From contig CACNIF010000005.1 of NCBI GenBank assembly GCA_902620465.1, positions 30,656 through 94,655 on the forward strand: a stretch of 64,000 bases of DNA, read 5' to 3'. A program made the translations under genes and the position numbers. The DNA is from an uncultured Pelagibacteraceae bacterium. Its GTDB lineage: Bacteria; Pseudomonadota; Alphaproteobacteria; Pelagibacterales; Pelagibacteraceae. This document shows, one piece after another, positions 32,032 through 41,944 of the stretch (the first letter of the stretch is position 1; every line of letters begins with the position of its first letter). The notes beneath the pieces were generated by a model that worked only from the letters and a program-made list of their open reading frames with translations, was not told the origin of the DNA and did not search any database.

Positions 32032-32273
32032 ATAATTTTTATTACCACAATCGAAAAAAAGTCTCTATTTTAAAGTGTTATTTGATGTTTTTCATAATTT
32101 GCTACAAATCTCTATTCTTGCTCAGCATATTAATGAAATTTTAACATTAAATAATTAAAAGTATTCAAAAAATTATAAATTACTATATTAATAAAATAAT
32201 TTAAATACAATAGTTTACAAGTAATACTTAATGTAATACTTTAGATAATAGTAAATAAATAATACCTATTATT

Positions 32274-33119
32274 TTACTTTTTTATTAAGTTTTCTCTTTT
32301 TGAAATATAGATACCACTTAATACAATAATAAATAAACCCAAGAAAGTCCAATTATCGGGGAAATCAATAAAGAAATAATAACCTATAATTATGTTTGTA
32401 ATAATTTCAAAGTAACTCAATGGAGCTAATTTAGAGGCATCAGCATATTTAAGGGACAATATAAGAAAAAAATGGCCTAAACATGCAAAAATACCTATCG
32501 CAGCCATTATAGACCACTGATTAAAATTAGGTTTAACCCAAACAAATGGCATCACAAAAGATATAATTATGGCCCCTACTACACCAGTTAATAATAAAGT
32601 TAATAAAGGATTGTCTGACGTGCTCAATTTACGAGTAATAATTAGATAAAAGCCATACATTACACCTGTTCCAAGCGCAGCAATACTTGCTAAATTTATT
32701 TCAACAAAACCAGGCCTTATAACTACTAATGAACCTATAAACCCTATAATAACTGCAGACCATCTCCTAACTCCAACTCTCTCACCTAAAAAAATTGGAG
32801 AAAAAGCAGTTACAATTAAAGGAGCAACAAAAGCCAAAGTTAGTGCTTTAGCTAAAGAAATAATCGAAATTGCATAAAAGAAACAAATATTAGCTGTTAA
32901 AAGAATTATCCCTCTCGTAATTTGTAATTTTGGTTTATCAGACCACACAAGATTTTTTCTAAAAAATAAGAACATAATTGGAAAAACAAATACAACGGTA
33001 AAAAAATATCTTGCCCAAGTTATTTGTAAGACTGGAAGATCAGCACTTAAATATTTTGCAAATCCATCCATAATTGGAAGCATTACCCAGGCCAATAGAT
33101 TGAAAGTTATAGCCTTCAT
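32274..33119 (-). CDS. EamA/DMT family transporter
   Basis: 281 aa, two EamA repeats; AKYLSADLPVLQITWARYFF, ISLAKALTLAFVAPLIVTAFS. Confidence 0.88.
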   Translation of the reverse strand: MKAITFNLLAWVMLPIMDGFAKYLSADLPVLQITWARYFFTVVFVFPIMFLFFRKNLVWSDKPKLQITRGIILLTANICFFYAISIISLAKALTLAFVAPLIVTAFSPIFLGERVGVRRWSAVIIGFIGSLVVIRPGFVEINLASIAALGTGVMYGFYLIITRKLSTSDNPLLTLLLTGVVGAIIISFVMPFVWVKPNFNQWSIMAAIGIFACLGHFFLILSLKYADASKLAPLSYFEIITNIIIGYYFFIDFPDNWTFLGLFIIVLSGIYISKRENLIKK

Positions 33120-33137
33120 CTGTTAAGAGGATATATA

Positions 33138-34040
33138 TTAATTAAAGTATTTTAAAGCAAAGAATACTACTATTGGAACGGTTATAAACGACATCAGTGT
33201 CGAAACAACAATAGTACTAGCAACACTATCAACAATCTTTTTAGGAGAATATATAGAAGCAACAAGATAATTAAGAACAGCACTTGGCATTGAACATTGA
33301 ATTAGTAAAACACCTGCCGCAAATCCCTCTAGATTAAAATATAAAATCAATAGATATCCAATTATAGGGCCAATGATTACTCGTCCTATAGAGGAAAATA
33401 TTGCTTTATTAAGTGAAAAAACCTTTAGTCTTGTTAGAGCAATTCCTAAAGACATTAAAATTAAAAATATTGTAGCATACATTAATAGAAAGGTGGTATT
33501 CTCAACAAACCCTGGAAGTTCAAAATCGTAATAAAGCAAAAACACGGAAATTATTATTGCGTAAAATGGAGGGCTTTTAAGTATAACGTCTAAACTAAAT
33601 TTTCTATCAGCAAGAAATACACCTAGTGTAAAATGGCATAAAATAATTAAAGCAGATATTGCGGCTGAAACTCCAAGTCCTTGCGAACCATAAGCAAACA
33701 AACATATAGGCAAGCCCATATTTCCAGTATTTGGCATTGTTAGTGGAGGTAATTCTCTTATAATATCTTTAGTGTTTAGTAGAAATAGTATTATAACTCC
33801 AGTAATCATAAAACCAACAATAGCTAGCGCGTAATACCAAAAATAATTTAAAAAAATATTGAAAGAGATATTAACTGGATTTAACGCATAAATAATCATT
33901 GCTGGAGTTCCAACGTTAGCTGCAAAATTGGTAATGAAAGTTGTATCTATTTTAGGATTTTTTTTACCTAAATAATATCCAATACCAACTACAAAAAATA
34001 CTGGGAATAAAACCTCAAAAAGTTTTATATAAATATCCAT
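33138..34040 (-). CDS. AEC family (auxin efflux carrier-type) transporter
   Basis: 300 aa, about 10 TM; NTGNMGLPICLFAYG, QCSMPSAVLNYLVA. Confidence 0.88.
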   Translation of the reverse strand: MDIYIKLFEVLFPVFFVVGIGYYLGKKNPKIDTTFITNFAANVGTPAMIIYALNPVNISFNIFLNYFWYYALAIVGFMITGVIILFLLNTKDIIRELPPLTMPNTGNMGLPICLFAYGSQGLGVSAAISALIILCHFTLGVFLADRKFSLDVILKSPPFYAIIISVFLLYYDFELPGFVENTTFLLMYATIFLILMSLGIALTRLKVFSLNKAIFSSIGRVIIGPIIGYLLILYFNLEGFAAGVLLIQCSMPSAVLNYLVASIYSPKKIVDSVASTIVVSTLMSFITVPIVVFFALKYFN

Positions 34041-35332
34041 TAATTATATAATCGAATTAATGTTGGAGCTCTAAGAATATTCTTGTTTTTTCTAAATATA
34101 GTCAAGCAATTACTAGCATTCTTCTCAGAAGTTTTGTGGGTAATAATGACTATTGTCGCCTTTTTATTTTTTTTATCTGGTGTCTGAATTATTCTTTTTA
34201 CAGAAATCTTATACTTAGCTAATCTGTTTGTTATAAGAGAAAGAACGCCTTGTTTGTCATTTACCTCAAATCTAAGATACAAAGAATTAGTATAATTATC
34301 ATTATTAAATGATTTAAGAGATTTTCTTTTTTTTGAGGATAAACCAAAAGGATACTTAATATTTCCTCTCAAAATTGACAATAAATCAGACAATAAAGAA
34401 GATGATGTTGGACCCGGGCCAGCACCCTCGCCTTGCAGGACACTCTCACCTATTGGTTTACCCTCTATAATAACAGCATTCATAACCCCATTAACATTTC
34501 CAATATAAGTATTCTTACTGACTAAACATGGATGCACAGTTTCAAATAATCTATTATTAATTATTTGAGAGATACCAAGAAGTTTAACTCTTAATCCTAA
34601 TTGACCAGCGATCTTAATGTCCTTTAAATCAATATTTTCAATACCTTGCATTATACATTTATGTTTAGAAATTTTTGTATTAAACGAAAGTGCAGATAAA
34701 ATTCTTACTTTTGCAAACGCATCAAATCCATTTAGATCAAGTTTTGGGTTTCCTGGCTCTGCATAGCCAAGTTGTTGTGCTTTTTGTAAAACTTTATTAA
34801 AGTTTTCGTTACTATTTTCCATTTCAGATAAGATATAGTTGGTTGTTCCATTTAAAATTCCGTAAACTTTATCGATTTTATTTGTTGCTAAACCTTCCTT
34901 AATCGTTCTTAAGATTGGGATCCCTCCTGCAACAGAGGCTTCAAATTCTAAATTTACATTATTTTTTTCAGCAAGTTTTGCTAAACGATCCCCATGTTTT
35001 GCAATTAAAGCTTTGTTAGGTGTTATGACGTGTATTTTATTTTTAAGAGCAGTTTCGACGATCTTTTTTGAAATACCGTCAGATTGACCTATGCATTCAA
35101 ATAATACATCTATTTTTTTATCTCTAAAAATTTGAATTGGTTTCTTAAAAAAGATATTTTTTTGAATTTGAAATCTTCTTTTTTTGTTCCTATTTCTTGC
35201 TGATATAGCAGCAATATTAATTTTTTTTCCAGTTTTTCTCTCAATTTCTTTTTTTTTGGACCTCAACTCATTGTAAAGGTAAATACCTATTTGTCCTAAA
35301 CCAATTATTGCAATATTTACTAAATTTTTCAT
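34040..35332 (-). CDS. hom: Homoserine dehydrogenase with C-terminal ACT domain
   Basis: IIGLGQIGIYLYNEL, FEASVAGGIPILRTIKEGLATNKI, GILNGTTNYIL, GEGAGPGPTSSSLLSDL. Confidence 0.96.
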   Translation of the reverse strand: MKNLVNIAIIGLGQIGIYLYNELRSKKKEIERKTGKKINIAAISARNRNKKRRFQIQKNIFFKKPIQIFRDKKIDVLFECIGQSDGISKKIVETALKNKIHVITPNKALIAKHGDRLAKLAEKNNVNLEFEASVAGGIPILRTIKEGLATNKIDKVYGILNGTTNYILSEMENSNENFNKVLQKAQQLGYAEPGNPKLDLNGFDAFAKVRILSALSFNTKISKHKCIMQGIENIDLKDIKIAGQLGLRVKLLGISQIINNRLFETVHPCLVSKNTYIGNVNGVMNAVIIEGKPIGESVLQGEGAGPGPTSSSLLSDLLSILRGNIKYPFGLSSKKRKSLKSFNNDNYTNSLYLRFEVNDKQGVLSLITNRLAKYKISVKRIIQTPDKKNKKATIVIITHKTSEKNASNCLTIFRKNKNILRAPTLIRLYN

Positions 35333-35556
35333 CTTGTTATATCAGGATATTTACTTTTTTTAATATAATCATCTATATAAATCTTGTACTCATCTAGAGA
35401 CATTAATGTAATATCATTTGATTTTTTAATTATTTTAGCCAAGTTTTTTTGTTCTTTAACTTTTTTTTTGTTGTGTTCATTCCAATAAGCAGAATCATTA
35501 TTAAAAGAACATGATTGGAAGATGATTAAAATTAAAATTAGATTTATTTTTTTCAT
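35329..35556 (-). CDS. Small putative lipoprotein
   Basis: 75 aa, MKKINLILILIIFQSCSFN lipobox; overlaps neighbours by 4 nt, suggesting an operon member. Confidence 0.55.
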   Translation of the reverse strand: MKKINLILILIIFQSCSFNNDSAYWNEHNKKKVKEQKNLAKIIKKSNDITLMSLDEYKIYIDDYIKKSKYPDITR

Positions 35557-36575
35557 ATAAGTCCAGTTTTTAAAGGAAATCCAAACTTTAAATTCATGTT
35601 TTGTATACCTTGACCAGATCCACCCTTGATAAGATTATCTATTGTTGAAAGAATAATTAACTTATTTTTATATTTTGTCTTACATACTGATATATGACAT
35701 TTGTTAGTATTTATTACATCATTAGTACTTATTAAAGTATCATTTTTTAGAATTTTGATAAAAATATCATTCTTATAATAATTTTCTAAAACTTTTTTGA
35801 TTTTGTTTTGAGAAACATTTTTGTTGACCTCAACATAAATTGTACTCAAGATTCCTCTAAACATTGGTGTTAGGTGTGGAGTGAAATTAAATTCAATTTT
35901 TTTGTTTGAATATTCTTTTAAAGTTTGCCCTATTTCTGAATTGTGTCTATGGAACCCAACTCCATAAGCACTAATTGACTCATATAAATTTTGATCTTTA
36001 TATTTTTTGTGAACTCCTCTACCTGCACCTGAATAACCTGATTTAGAATCAATTATAATGTTCTTTAATTGTATCATTTTTTTTTGAACTAATGGAATTA
36101 AAGGTAACAAGATAGATGTTGGGTAACATCCAGGACAAGCAATTATATTAAATTTTTTAACCTCTTGTTTTGAAATTTCTGGTAAGGAATAAATACTTTT
36201 TTTAATATTTTGAATTGATTTATGTTTTTGTTTATACCACTTATAATACTCAGAAGCTTTTTTTAGTCTAAAATCTGCAGCTAAATCAATTAACACATTA
36301 TTTTTTTTTAAATAATTTGAAATTTCCTGAGCTTCACCATTGGGAAGTGCTGTAAAAATTATGTCAATTTCATTAAGATATTTTTTATTAAATTTTACAA
36401 TTTTTGGTAATTTTTTATCAATTAAAGATTTATCAAAATATGAAATCTTTTTTCCAACAGAAGAATTTCCACAAAGATATTTAATTTTTACATATCTATG
36501 TTTGACTAACAATTTAATTAATTGAATACCAATATATCCAGTCGATCCAGAAATTAATACATTAAGCTTAGGCAT
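35553..36575 (-). CDS. argC: N-acetyl-gamma-glutamyl-phosphate reductase
   Basis: GSTGYIGIQLIKLL, IACPGCYPTSILLPL, KSGYSGAGR, HRHNSEIGQ. Confidence 0.95.
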   Translation of the reverse strand: MPKLNVLISGSTGYIGIQLIKLLVKHRYVKIKYLCGNSSVGKKISYFDKSLIDKKLPKIVKFNKKYLNEIDIIFTALPNGEAQEISNYLKKNNVLIDLAADFRLKKASEYYKWYKQKHKSIQNIKKSIYSLPEISKQEVKKFNIIACPGCYPTSILLPLIPLVQKKMIQLKNIIIDSKSGYSGAGRGVHKKYKDQNLYESISAYGVGFHRHNSEIGQTLKEYSNKKIEFNFTPHLTPMFRGILSTIYVEVNKNVSQNKIKKVLENYYKNDIFIKILKNDTLISTNDVINTNKCHISVCKTKYKNKLIILSTIDNLIKGGSGQGIQNMNLKFGFPLKTGLI

Positions 36576-36608
36576 TTTTTATTATAACAGTTAATTATTA
36601 AAAGAAAA

Positions 36609-37046
36609 TTATCTTTTAGAAAACTGGAAACTTCTTCTCGCTTTTTTTCTTCCAGGTTTTTTTCTTTCAACGGCACGAGAATCACGTGTGGTTAATTTCT
36701 CAGTTCTAAGTGATGTTTTGAAATTTTCATCAAATAAAACTAAAGCTTTAGAAATTCCATGAACCATTGCTCCAGCTTGACCTGTTGGTCCCCCACCCTT
36801 TACATTACATCTAACATCAAAATCAGTAGGTTGTTTAATCATTTCAAAGGGTTTTGTTATTTGCATTTTATGATTATCGCTTGAAAAATATTCGCTATAA
36901 AGTTTTCCATTAACATAAATTTTACCAGAACCTTTTTTAAGCCAAACTTTTGCAATTGAAGTTTTTCTTCTGCCAGTAGCATATTTGCTATCTTTAAAAT
37001 CTAATTTTAACTTTATTTTTTTTTGATTTTGTTGAACACTTTCCAT
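36609..37046 (-). CDS. rpsI: 30S ribosomal protein S9
   Basis: YATGRRKTSIAKVWLKKGSGKIYVNG...ERKKPGRKKARRSFQFSKR. Confidence 0.98.
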   Translation of the reverse strand: MESVQQNQKKIKLKLDFKDSKYATGRRKTSIAKVWLKKGSGKIYVNGKLYSEYFSSDNHKMQITKPFEMIKQPTDFDVRCNVKGGGPTGQAGAMVHGISKALVLFDENFKTSLRTEKLTTRDSRAVERKKPGRKKARRSFQFSKR

Positions 37047-37047
37047 A

Positions 37048-37506
37048 TTAATTTCTTACAATATTCTTATTATTCAGCTTATTTAGTTCTATTACTTTAG
37101 GATTTTGAGCACTATGTGGATGACTTTCACCAGTGTAAATTTTTAACTTGGAAAGCTGCTCTCTACCTAGTACTCCAGTAGGTAGCATTCTTTTTACAGC
37201 CAATTTTAAAATCTCACCTGGTTTTTTTTGTCTAAGTTTTTCAGGGGTAGTTTCTTTGATTCCGCCAGGATGACCGGTGTGTTTGTAGTATTTTTTATTC
37301 TGAAATTTTTTTCCTGTAAATCTTATTTGTTCAATATTTTTAACAACAACAAAATCCCCACTATTCATATGTGGTGTATAAGTAGTTTTATTTTTTCCTC
37401 TTATAATTTTTGATATTACTGTAGCGAGTCTACCTACAACTGCATTAGTTGCATCGATCTCATACCATGATGGTGATAATTGCTCTTTTTTGATAAATTT
37501 AGTCAT
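37048..37506 (-). CDS. rplM: 50S ribosomal protein L13
   Basis: WYEIDATNAVVGRLATVISKIIRGKNKTTYTPHMNSGDFV; start MTKFIKK preferred over the upstream ATG of the track. Confidence 0.97.
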   Translation of the reverse strand: MTKFIKKEQLSPSWYEIDATNAVVGRLATVISKIIRGKNKTTYTPHMNSGDFVVVKNIEQIRFTGKKFQNKKYYKHTGHPGGIKETTPEKLRQKKPGEILKLAVKRMLPTGVLGREQLSKLKIYTGESHPHSAQNPKVIELNKLNNKNIVRN

Positions 37507-37597
37507 GAATTGCCGGATTAATACTGATAAATGTGATATTGTCAATTTATATTAATATTGATAGTTAGTTATTAATATTTAAAATCAAGGAAAATTT

Positions 37598-38932
37598 ATG
37601 ACCGACAAAAAAAAGAAAAGCACAGATCCTAAAACTTATAAATTTGACACATTAAGTCTCCATGCTGGCTATCAACCTCAAAAAAATGCTGGTTCGAGAC
37701 AAGTACCAATTTATCAAACTACATCATATTTGTTTGATGATGTTGATCATGCTGCAGCACTTTTTAATTTGGAAAGAGGTGGTCATATCTATAGCAGAAT
37801 TTCTAATCCTACAGTTGCTGTCTTAGAGGAAAGGGTTGCGGCCCTAGAAGGAGGTACAGCAGCCTTAGCAACCTCATCTGGAATGAGTGCAATTTTTTTA
37901 ACAATAATGACTTTATGTGAAGCTGGAGATCATTTAGTAGTTTCGTCTCAGCTTTATGGTGGAACTGTAAATTTGTTTAGGCTTACTTTGCCAAAATTTG
38001 GTGTCAAATGTACATTTGTAAAACCAAGAGATACTGAGGGTTTTAAAAAAGCAATTCAAAAAAATACTAAAGGTATTTTCGGTGAGCTTGTTGGAAATCC
38101 TGGAAACGAAATTATGAATATGCCTGAAATAGCTAAGATTGCTCATGATGCTGGAGTTCCTTTAATTATAGATGCAACTTATCAAACACCATATCTTTGC
38201 AAACCAATTGATCATGGTGCCGATATAGTAGTTCACTCACTTACTAAATGGATGGCAGGTCATGGTTCATCAATGGCAGGTATTTTAGTTGAAGGTGGAA
38301 AATTTGACTGGATGCAAAATGATAAATTTCCAACTATGACTAAACCTTATGAAGGTTATCATGGACTTTCATTTGCAGAAGAGTTTGGGCCTACAGCTTT
38401 TACAATGAAAGCAAGAGCTGAAGGTATGAGAGATTTTGGACCATGTTTGAGTCCACAAAATGCATGGAATGTTTTACAAGGTATTGAAACTTTATCTGTT
38501 AGAATGCAAAAGCATTGTTCTAACGCAGAAAAAATGGTTGAATATTTATTAAGCCATGAGAGTGTTGCTTGGGTTTCTCATCCAAGTGTTCCTGATCATC
38601 CGGATCACGATTTAGCAAAAAAACTTTTACCACATGGTAAGGGTTCTATGATAGCATTTGGTATCAAAGGTGGTAAAGAAGCAGGAGAAGCATTTATAAA
38701 TAATGTTAAACTTGCATCACATCTCGCCAATGTTGGTGATACTAGAACCTTAGTAATTCATCCAGCATCTTCTACGCACTCTCAAATGGATGAGGCTACA
38801 TTAAAATTTGCTGGATTATCTCAAGATATGATTAGATTGTCTGTGGGGATAGAAGATTTTGATGACATTAGAAATGACTTTGAGACAGGTTTTAGAGCTG
38901 CAAGAAGACCAAGACTTGTTTCCAATCAATGA
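37598..38932 (+). CDS. O-acetylhomoserine sulfhydrylase-type Cys/Met metabolism PLP enzyme
   Basis: 444 aa; TLSLHAGYQPQKNAGSRQVPIYQTTSY, SRISNPT, SLTKWMAGHG (PLP Lys), LVIHPASSTHSQM. Confidence 0.88.
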   Translation: MTDKKKKSTDPKTYKFDTLSLHAGYQPQKNAGSRQVPIYQTTSYLFDDVDHAAALFNLERGGHIYSRISNPTVAVLEERVAALEGGTAALATSSGMSAIFLTIMTLCEAGDHLVVSSQLYGGTVNLFRLTLPKFGVKCTFVKPRDTEGFKKAIQKNTKGIFGELVGNPGNEIMNMPEIAKIAHDAGVPLIIDATYQTPYLCKPIDHGADIVVHSLTKWMAGHGSSMAGILVEGGKFDWMQNDKFPTMTKPYEGYHGLSFAEEFGPTAFTMKARAEGMRDFGPCLSPQNAWNVLQGIETLSVRMQKHCSNAEKMVEYLLSHESVAWVSHPSVPDHPDHDLAKKLLPHGKGSMIAFGIKGGKEAGEAFINNVKLASHLANVGDTRTLVIHPASSTHSQMDEATLKFAGLSQDMIRLSVGIEDFDDIRNDFETGFRAARRPRLVSNQ

Positions 38933-39747
38933 AATTTCAAGTTAATGGTGTAGAAGTTTTTGCTTCTACAGGTGGACGACCTTTCGACAAAAAAAAACCA
39001 CTGATTATTTTTGTTCATGGTAGTGGATTAACACATATGACTTGGGTACTCCAAACTAGGTATTTTGCTTTTCATGGTTATAGTGTTTTAGCTTTAGATA
39101 TGCCTGGACATGGTCTTTCAGGAGGTGAAAGTTTGAAAACAATAGAGGATATGGCTGATTGGATTAGTGATGTTATAGATGCAGTAGGTTATAAAGAGGC
39201 ATCTCTAGTTGGTCATTCTCAAGGATGCTTGGTTATTTTAGAATGTGCATTTAGGTTTCCCAAAAAAATAAAAACACTAAGTTTAATGGGTGGTGCTGGC
39301 GCCATTCCTATGAACCCAGAATTATTGTCTCTAGCAGAAAAAGATGATCCAAAAGCTGTTGATTTAATGATGGACTGGGCACACGGTCCAGCTGGACACT
39401 TTGGTGGACACCCAGTTCCAGGTTTATATCACATCAATACAGGTGGAATGCTAGCTAAATCCAGAACAATTAAAAATACATTAGGAATAGATTTTAGAGC
39501 TTGTGATAATTACAAGAATGGTTTTAAGGCTGCTAAAGAAATAAAGATCCCTACTTTATCTATTCTGGCAAATGGAGACAAGATGTGTCCTGTAAAGGAA
39601 GGAAAGAAATTAGCAGATTTGATAGATGGAAGTAAAATTGAAATAATTGACAATTGCGGACACATGATGCTCTTAGAAGAAGCTGATAAAGTCTTGAATG
39701 TACTGAAAAAATTTATTCTTACTTATTTTCCTATAAAAAAGAATTAA
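38929..39747 (+). CDS. Alpha/beta hydrolase
   Basis: IFVHGSGLTHMTW oxyanion region, LVGHSQGCLVIL nucleophile elbow, DNCGHMMLLE catalytic His. Confidence 0.9.
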   Translation: MKFQVNGVEVFASTGGRPFDKKKPLIIFVHGSGLTHMTWVLQTRYFAFHGYSVLALDMPGHGLSGGESLKTIEDMADWISDVIDAVGYKEASLVGHSQGCLVILECAFRFPKKIKTLSLMGGAGAIPMNPELLSLAEKDDPKAVDLMMDWAHGPAGHFGGHPVPGLYHINTGGMLAKSRTIKNTLGIDFRACDNYKNGFKAAKEIKIPTLSILANGDKMCPVKEGKKLADLIDGSKIEIIDNCGHMMLLEEADKVLNVLKKFILTYFPIKKN

Positions 39748-40756
39748 TTCTTCTATTGAGATATAAAAAATAGACTGATGCACTAACAAGAAAAACTGAA
39801 CTCAATTGATGCATTGATGCTAAAACTATTTGAGCTCCATTTATTAAAGTGAATATTCCAAGAATGACTTGAGTAAGTAAGAAAAAACCAACCAAATTAA
39901 TTGCATAAAAACAATTTTTTACTCGATTTTTATAAATTTTAAATAAAATCCAAAAATAATAAAAAATTATTACATAAGCTAAATTTCTATGAAGAAATTG
40001 AACTAATGATGCATCACTAAATGCAGCTAAATTAAATAAATTTTCCAATTTATTATCATCCGGAAAGTAAGTATTTCCCATCATAGGCCATGAATTATAG
40101 ATTAAACCAGCGTCCATACCTGAAACAAAAGCACCAATAATTATTTGCAAAAAAACCAGAAATAAAAAGACTACAGGAAAAAAAATATTTAATTGTGATT
40201 GCTCTTTTATATCAAGATTCAATTTAAAATAATTCCATAAAATCAAAGACAAAATTAAAAATGCTATTGCTAAATGAATTGATAGTCGAAAATGACTTAC
40301 ATCTAATCTATCAACTAACCCACTTGAAACCATATACCAGCCAATAAAACCTTGAAAACATATAAGGAAAAAAATTGAATAAAGATTTAATAATTTTGTT
40401 AACTTAATCTTAAAAGAAAAATATATTAGGGGAATTAAAAATCCTAAACCAATTAGTCTTCCAAGAAAACGATGTGCCCACTCCCACCAAAAAATTACTT
40501 TAAATTCACTCATGGTCATAGAATAATTTTGCATTTTATATTCTGGTATTTTTTTATACTCCTCAAAATAATCTAACCATTTGACATCACTTAGAGGAGG
40601 TAATGTTCCAGAAAATAATTCCCACTTTGTTATTGAGAGACCAGAATCAGTTAGTCTTGTTAGACCGCCCACAACAATCATAAAAGCTACCAAAAAAAAC
40701 ATGAACAATAGCCATGCTGATATGTATTTTTTTATTAAATAATTCTCTATATACAT
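39731..40756 (-). CDS. ctaA: Heme A synthase (COX15/CtaA)
   Basis: GGLTRLTDSGLSITKWE, FWWEWAHRFLGRLIGL, VQFLHRNLAYVI, LASMHQLSS. Confidence 0.95.
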   Translation of the reverse strand: MYIENYLIKKYISAWLLFMFFLVAFMIVVGGLTRLTDSGLSITKWELFSGTLPPLSDVKWLDYFEEYKKIPEYKMQNYSMTMSEFKVIFWWEWAHRFLGRLIGLGFLIPLIYFSFKIKLTKLLNLYSIFFLICFQGFIGWYMVSSGLVDRLDVSHFRLSIHLAIAFLILSLILWNYFKLNLDIKEQSQLNIFFPVVFLFLVFLQIIIGAFVSGMDAGLIYNSWPMMGNTYFPDDNKLENLFNLAAFSDASLVQFLHRNLAYVIIFYYFWILFKIYKNRVKNCFYAINLVGFFLLTQVILGIFTLINGAQIVLASMHQLSSVFLVSASVYFLYLNRRINSFL

Positions 40757-40799
40757 ATAATGATAAATATAATAATTATTAACAAATCCAATTTAATAA

Positions 40800-41090
40800 A
40801 TGTCGCCTTTAAAAATAAAAAAATTGAGTAAAATTAGATCTGAATTAGATAAGCTTGATAATTTACTGATAAAGCTAATTAAAAAGAGAACATTTTTAGT
40901 TAAAAAAGTGCTTTTACTTAAAGAAAGAAAAAGTCAAATAGTTGATAAAAAAAGAATTAAAGAAATTTTGTTAAATATAAAAAAAAAATCTCAAAAAAAT
41001 AATATTGATCCAAAGATTACAAATAAAATCTGGAAAAATATGATTTATGCATATATCGACTACGAAAAGAGAAACTTCAAAAAAAAATAA
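40800..41090 (+). CDS. Chorismate mutase family protein
   Basis: LSKIRSELDKLDNLLIKLIKKRTFLVKKVLLLK, AroQ-type helix. Confidence 0.8.
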   Translation: MSPLKIKKLSKIRSELDKLDNLLIKLIKKRTFLVKKVLLLKERKSQIVDKKRIKEILLNIKKKSQKNNIDPKITNKIWKNMIYAYIDYEKRNFKKK

Positions 41091-41282
41091 TTACTTACTG
41101 TGTGGTGGAAGTTTTTTTTCCACAAAAATTTCATGCTTTCTAGTAACGGGGTTATACTTTTTTGCTTTAAGTTTTACTTTAGCTTTTTCTCCACCTGTAG
41201 GTTTTTTAACGTAATAAAAAAAAGAGCTATCTGGTTTAGATTCAGGAACAAGCCTTACTTTAACATGAGTTTTTTTAGCCAT
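41091..41282 (-). CDS. rpmG: 50S ribosomal protein L33
   Basis: MAKKTHVKVRLVPESKPDSSFFYYVKKPTGG...KYNPVTRKHEIFVEKKLP. Confidence 0.93.
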   Translation of the reverse strand: MAKKTHVKVRLVPESKPDSSFFYYVKKPTGGEKAKVKLKAKKYNPVTRKHEIFVEKKLPPHSK

Positions 41283-41283
41283 A

Positions 41284-41655
41284 TTATTTATTATCTTTTA
41301 AATTTTTAATTATATCAGAAATCTTAACTAACTTATTTCTTATATCGTAAGCTTTTATAGATTTATTTAAATTTTCGTCAAGTTTTAAAGTATCATCATT
41401 ATCTAAGATCTTTTTAACTCCTTTTATTGTCATTCCTTGATCTTTTAAAAGAAAATGAACTTTTTTTATTAAATCTATATTTTTTTTATCATAATAACGT
41501 CTATTACCATTTAAGATTTTAGGTTTAATTTGTTTAAATTCTTTTTCCCAGTATCTTATTGTATGTGTTGCTGAAGTATCACCTCTTTTAGATTTTAAAC
41601 CAACAATTTCAACTACCTCACCTATAGTTTTATAAGCACTTTCTAATTTACTCAT
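41284..41655 (-). CDS. MerR family transcriptional regulator
   Basis: TIGEVVEIVGL...ATHTIRYWEKEFKQIKPK...NRRYYDKKNIDLIKKV. Confidence 0.92.
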   Translation of the reverse strand: MSKLESAYKTIGEVVEIVGLKSKRGDTSATHTIRYWEKEFKQIKPKILNGNRRYYDKKNIDLIKKVHFLLKDQGMTIKGVKKILDNDDTLKLDENLNKSIKAYDIRNKLVKISDIIKNLKDNK

Positions 41656-41944
41656 TTTTAAAATTTATAAATTCCTTAAATTCTTTAGAGGGTTTAAATA
41701 AGACTACATTTCTTTCAGAAATGATCTTATCTTCCTTTGTCTTAGGATTTCTTCCAATTCTAGATTTTTTTGATCTAATAAAAAAAGTACCAAATTTTGA
41801 TAGTTTTAATTTTTTTTCCTTTTTAAGATTTTGTGTTATAAGGGAAAAAAACTCATCTACCAAATGTTCTGATATTTGTTTTGAAAAACCTACTTGCATG
41901 TAAATAATATTAACTAAATCTTTTTTAGTTAAGTTTGTTCTCAT
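41648..41944 (-). CDS. ihfA: Integration host factor alpha / HU family protein
   Basis: LTKKDLVNIIY...VKLSKFGTF-like segment LKLSKFGTFFIRSKKSRIGRNPKT. Confidence 0.9.
   Translation of the reverse strand: MRTNLTKKDLVNIIYMQVGFSKQISEHLVDEFFSLITQNLKKEKKLKLSKFGTFFIRSKKSRIGRNPKTKEDKIISERNVVLFKPSKEFKEFINFKNE

Noticed and set aside
37507-37597. SAM-II/SAM-V riboswitch upstream of the sulfhydrylase gene
   Set aside because: Only ~90 nt of AT-rich sequence with no recognisable SAM-II or SAM-V core by eye.
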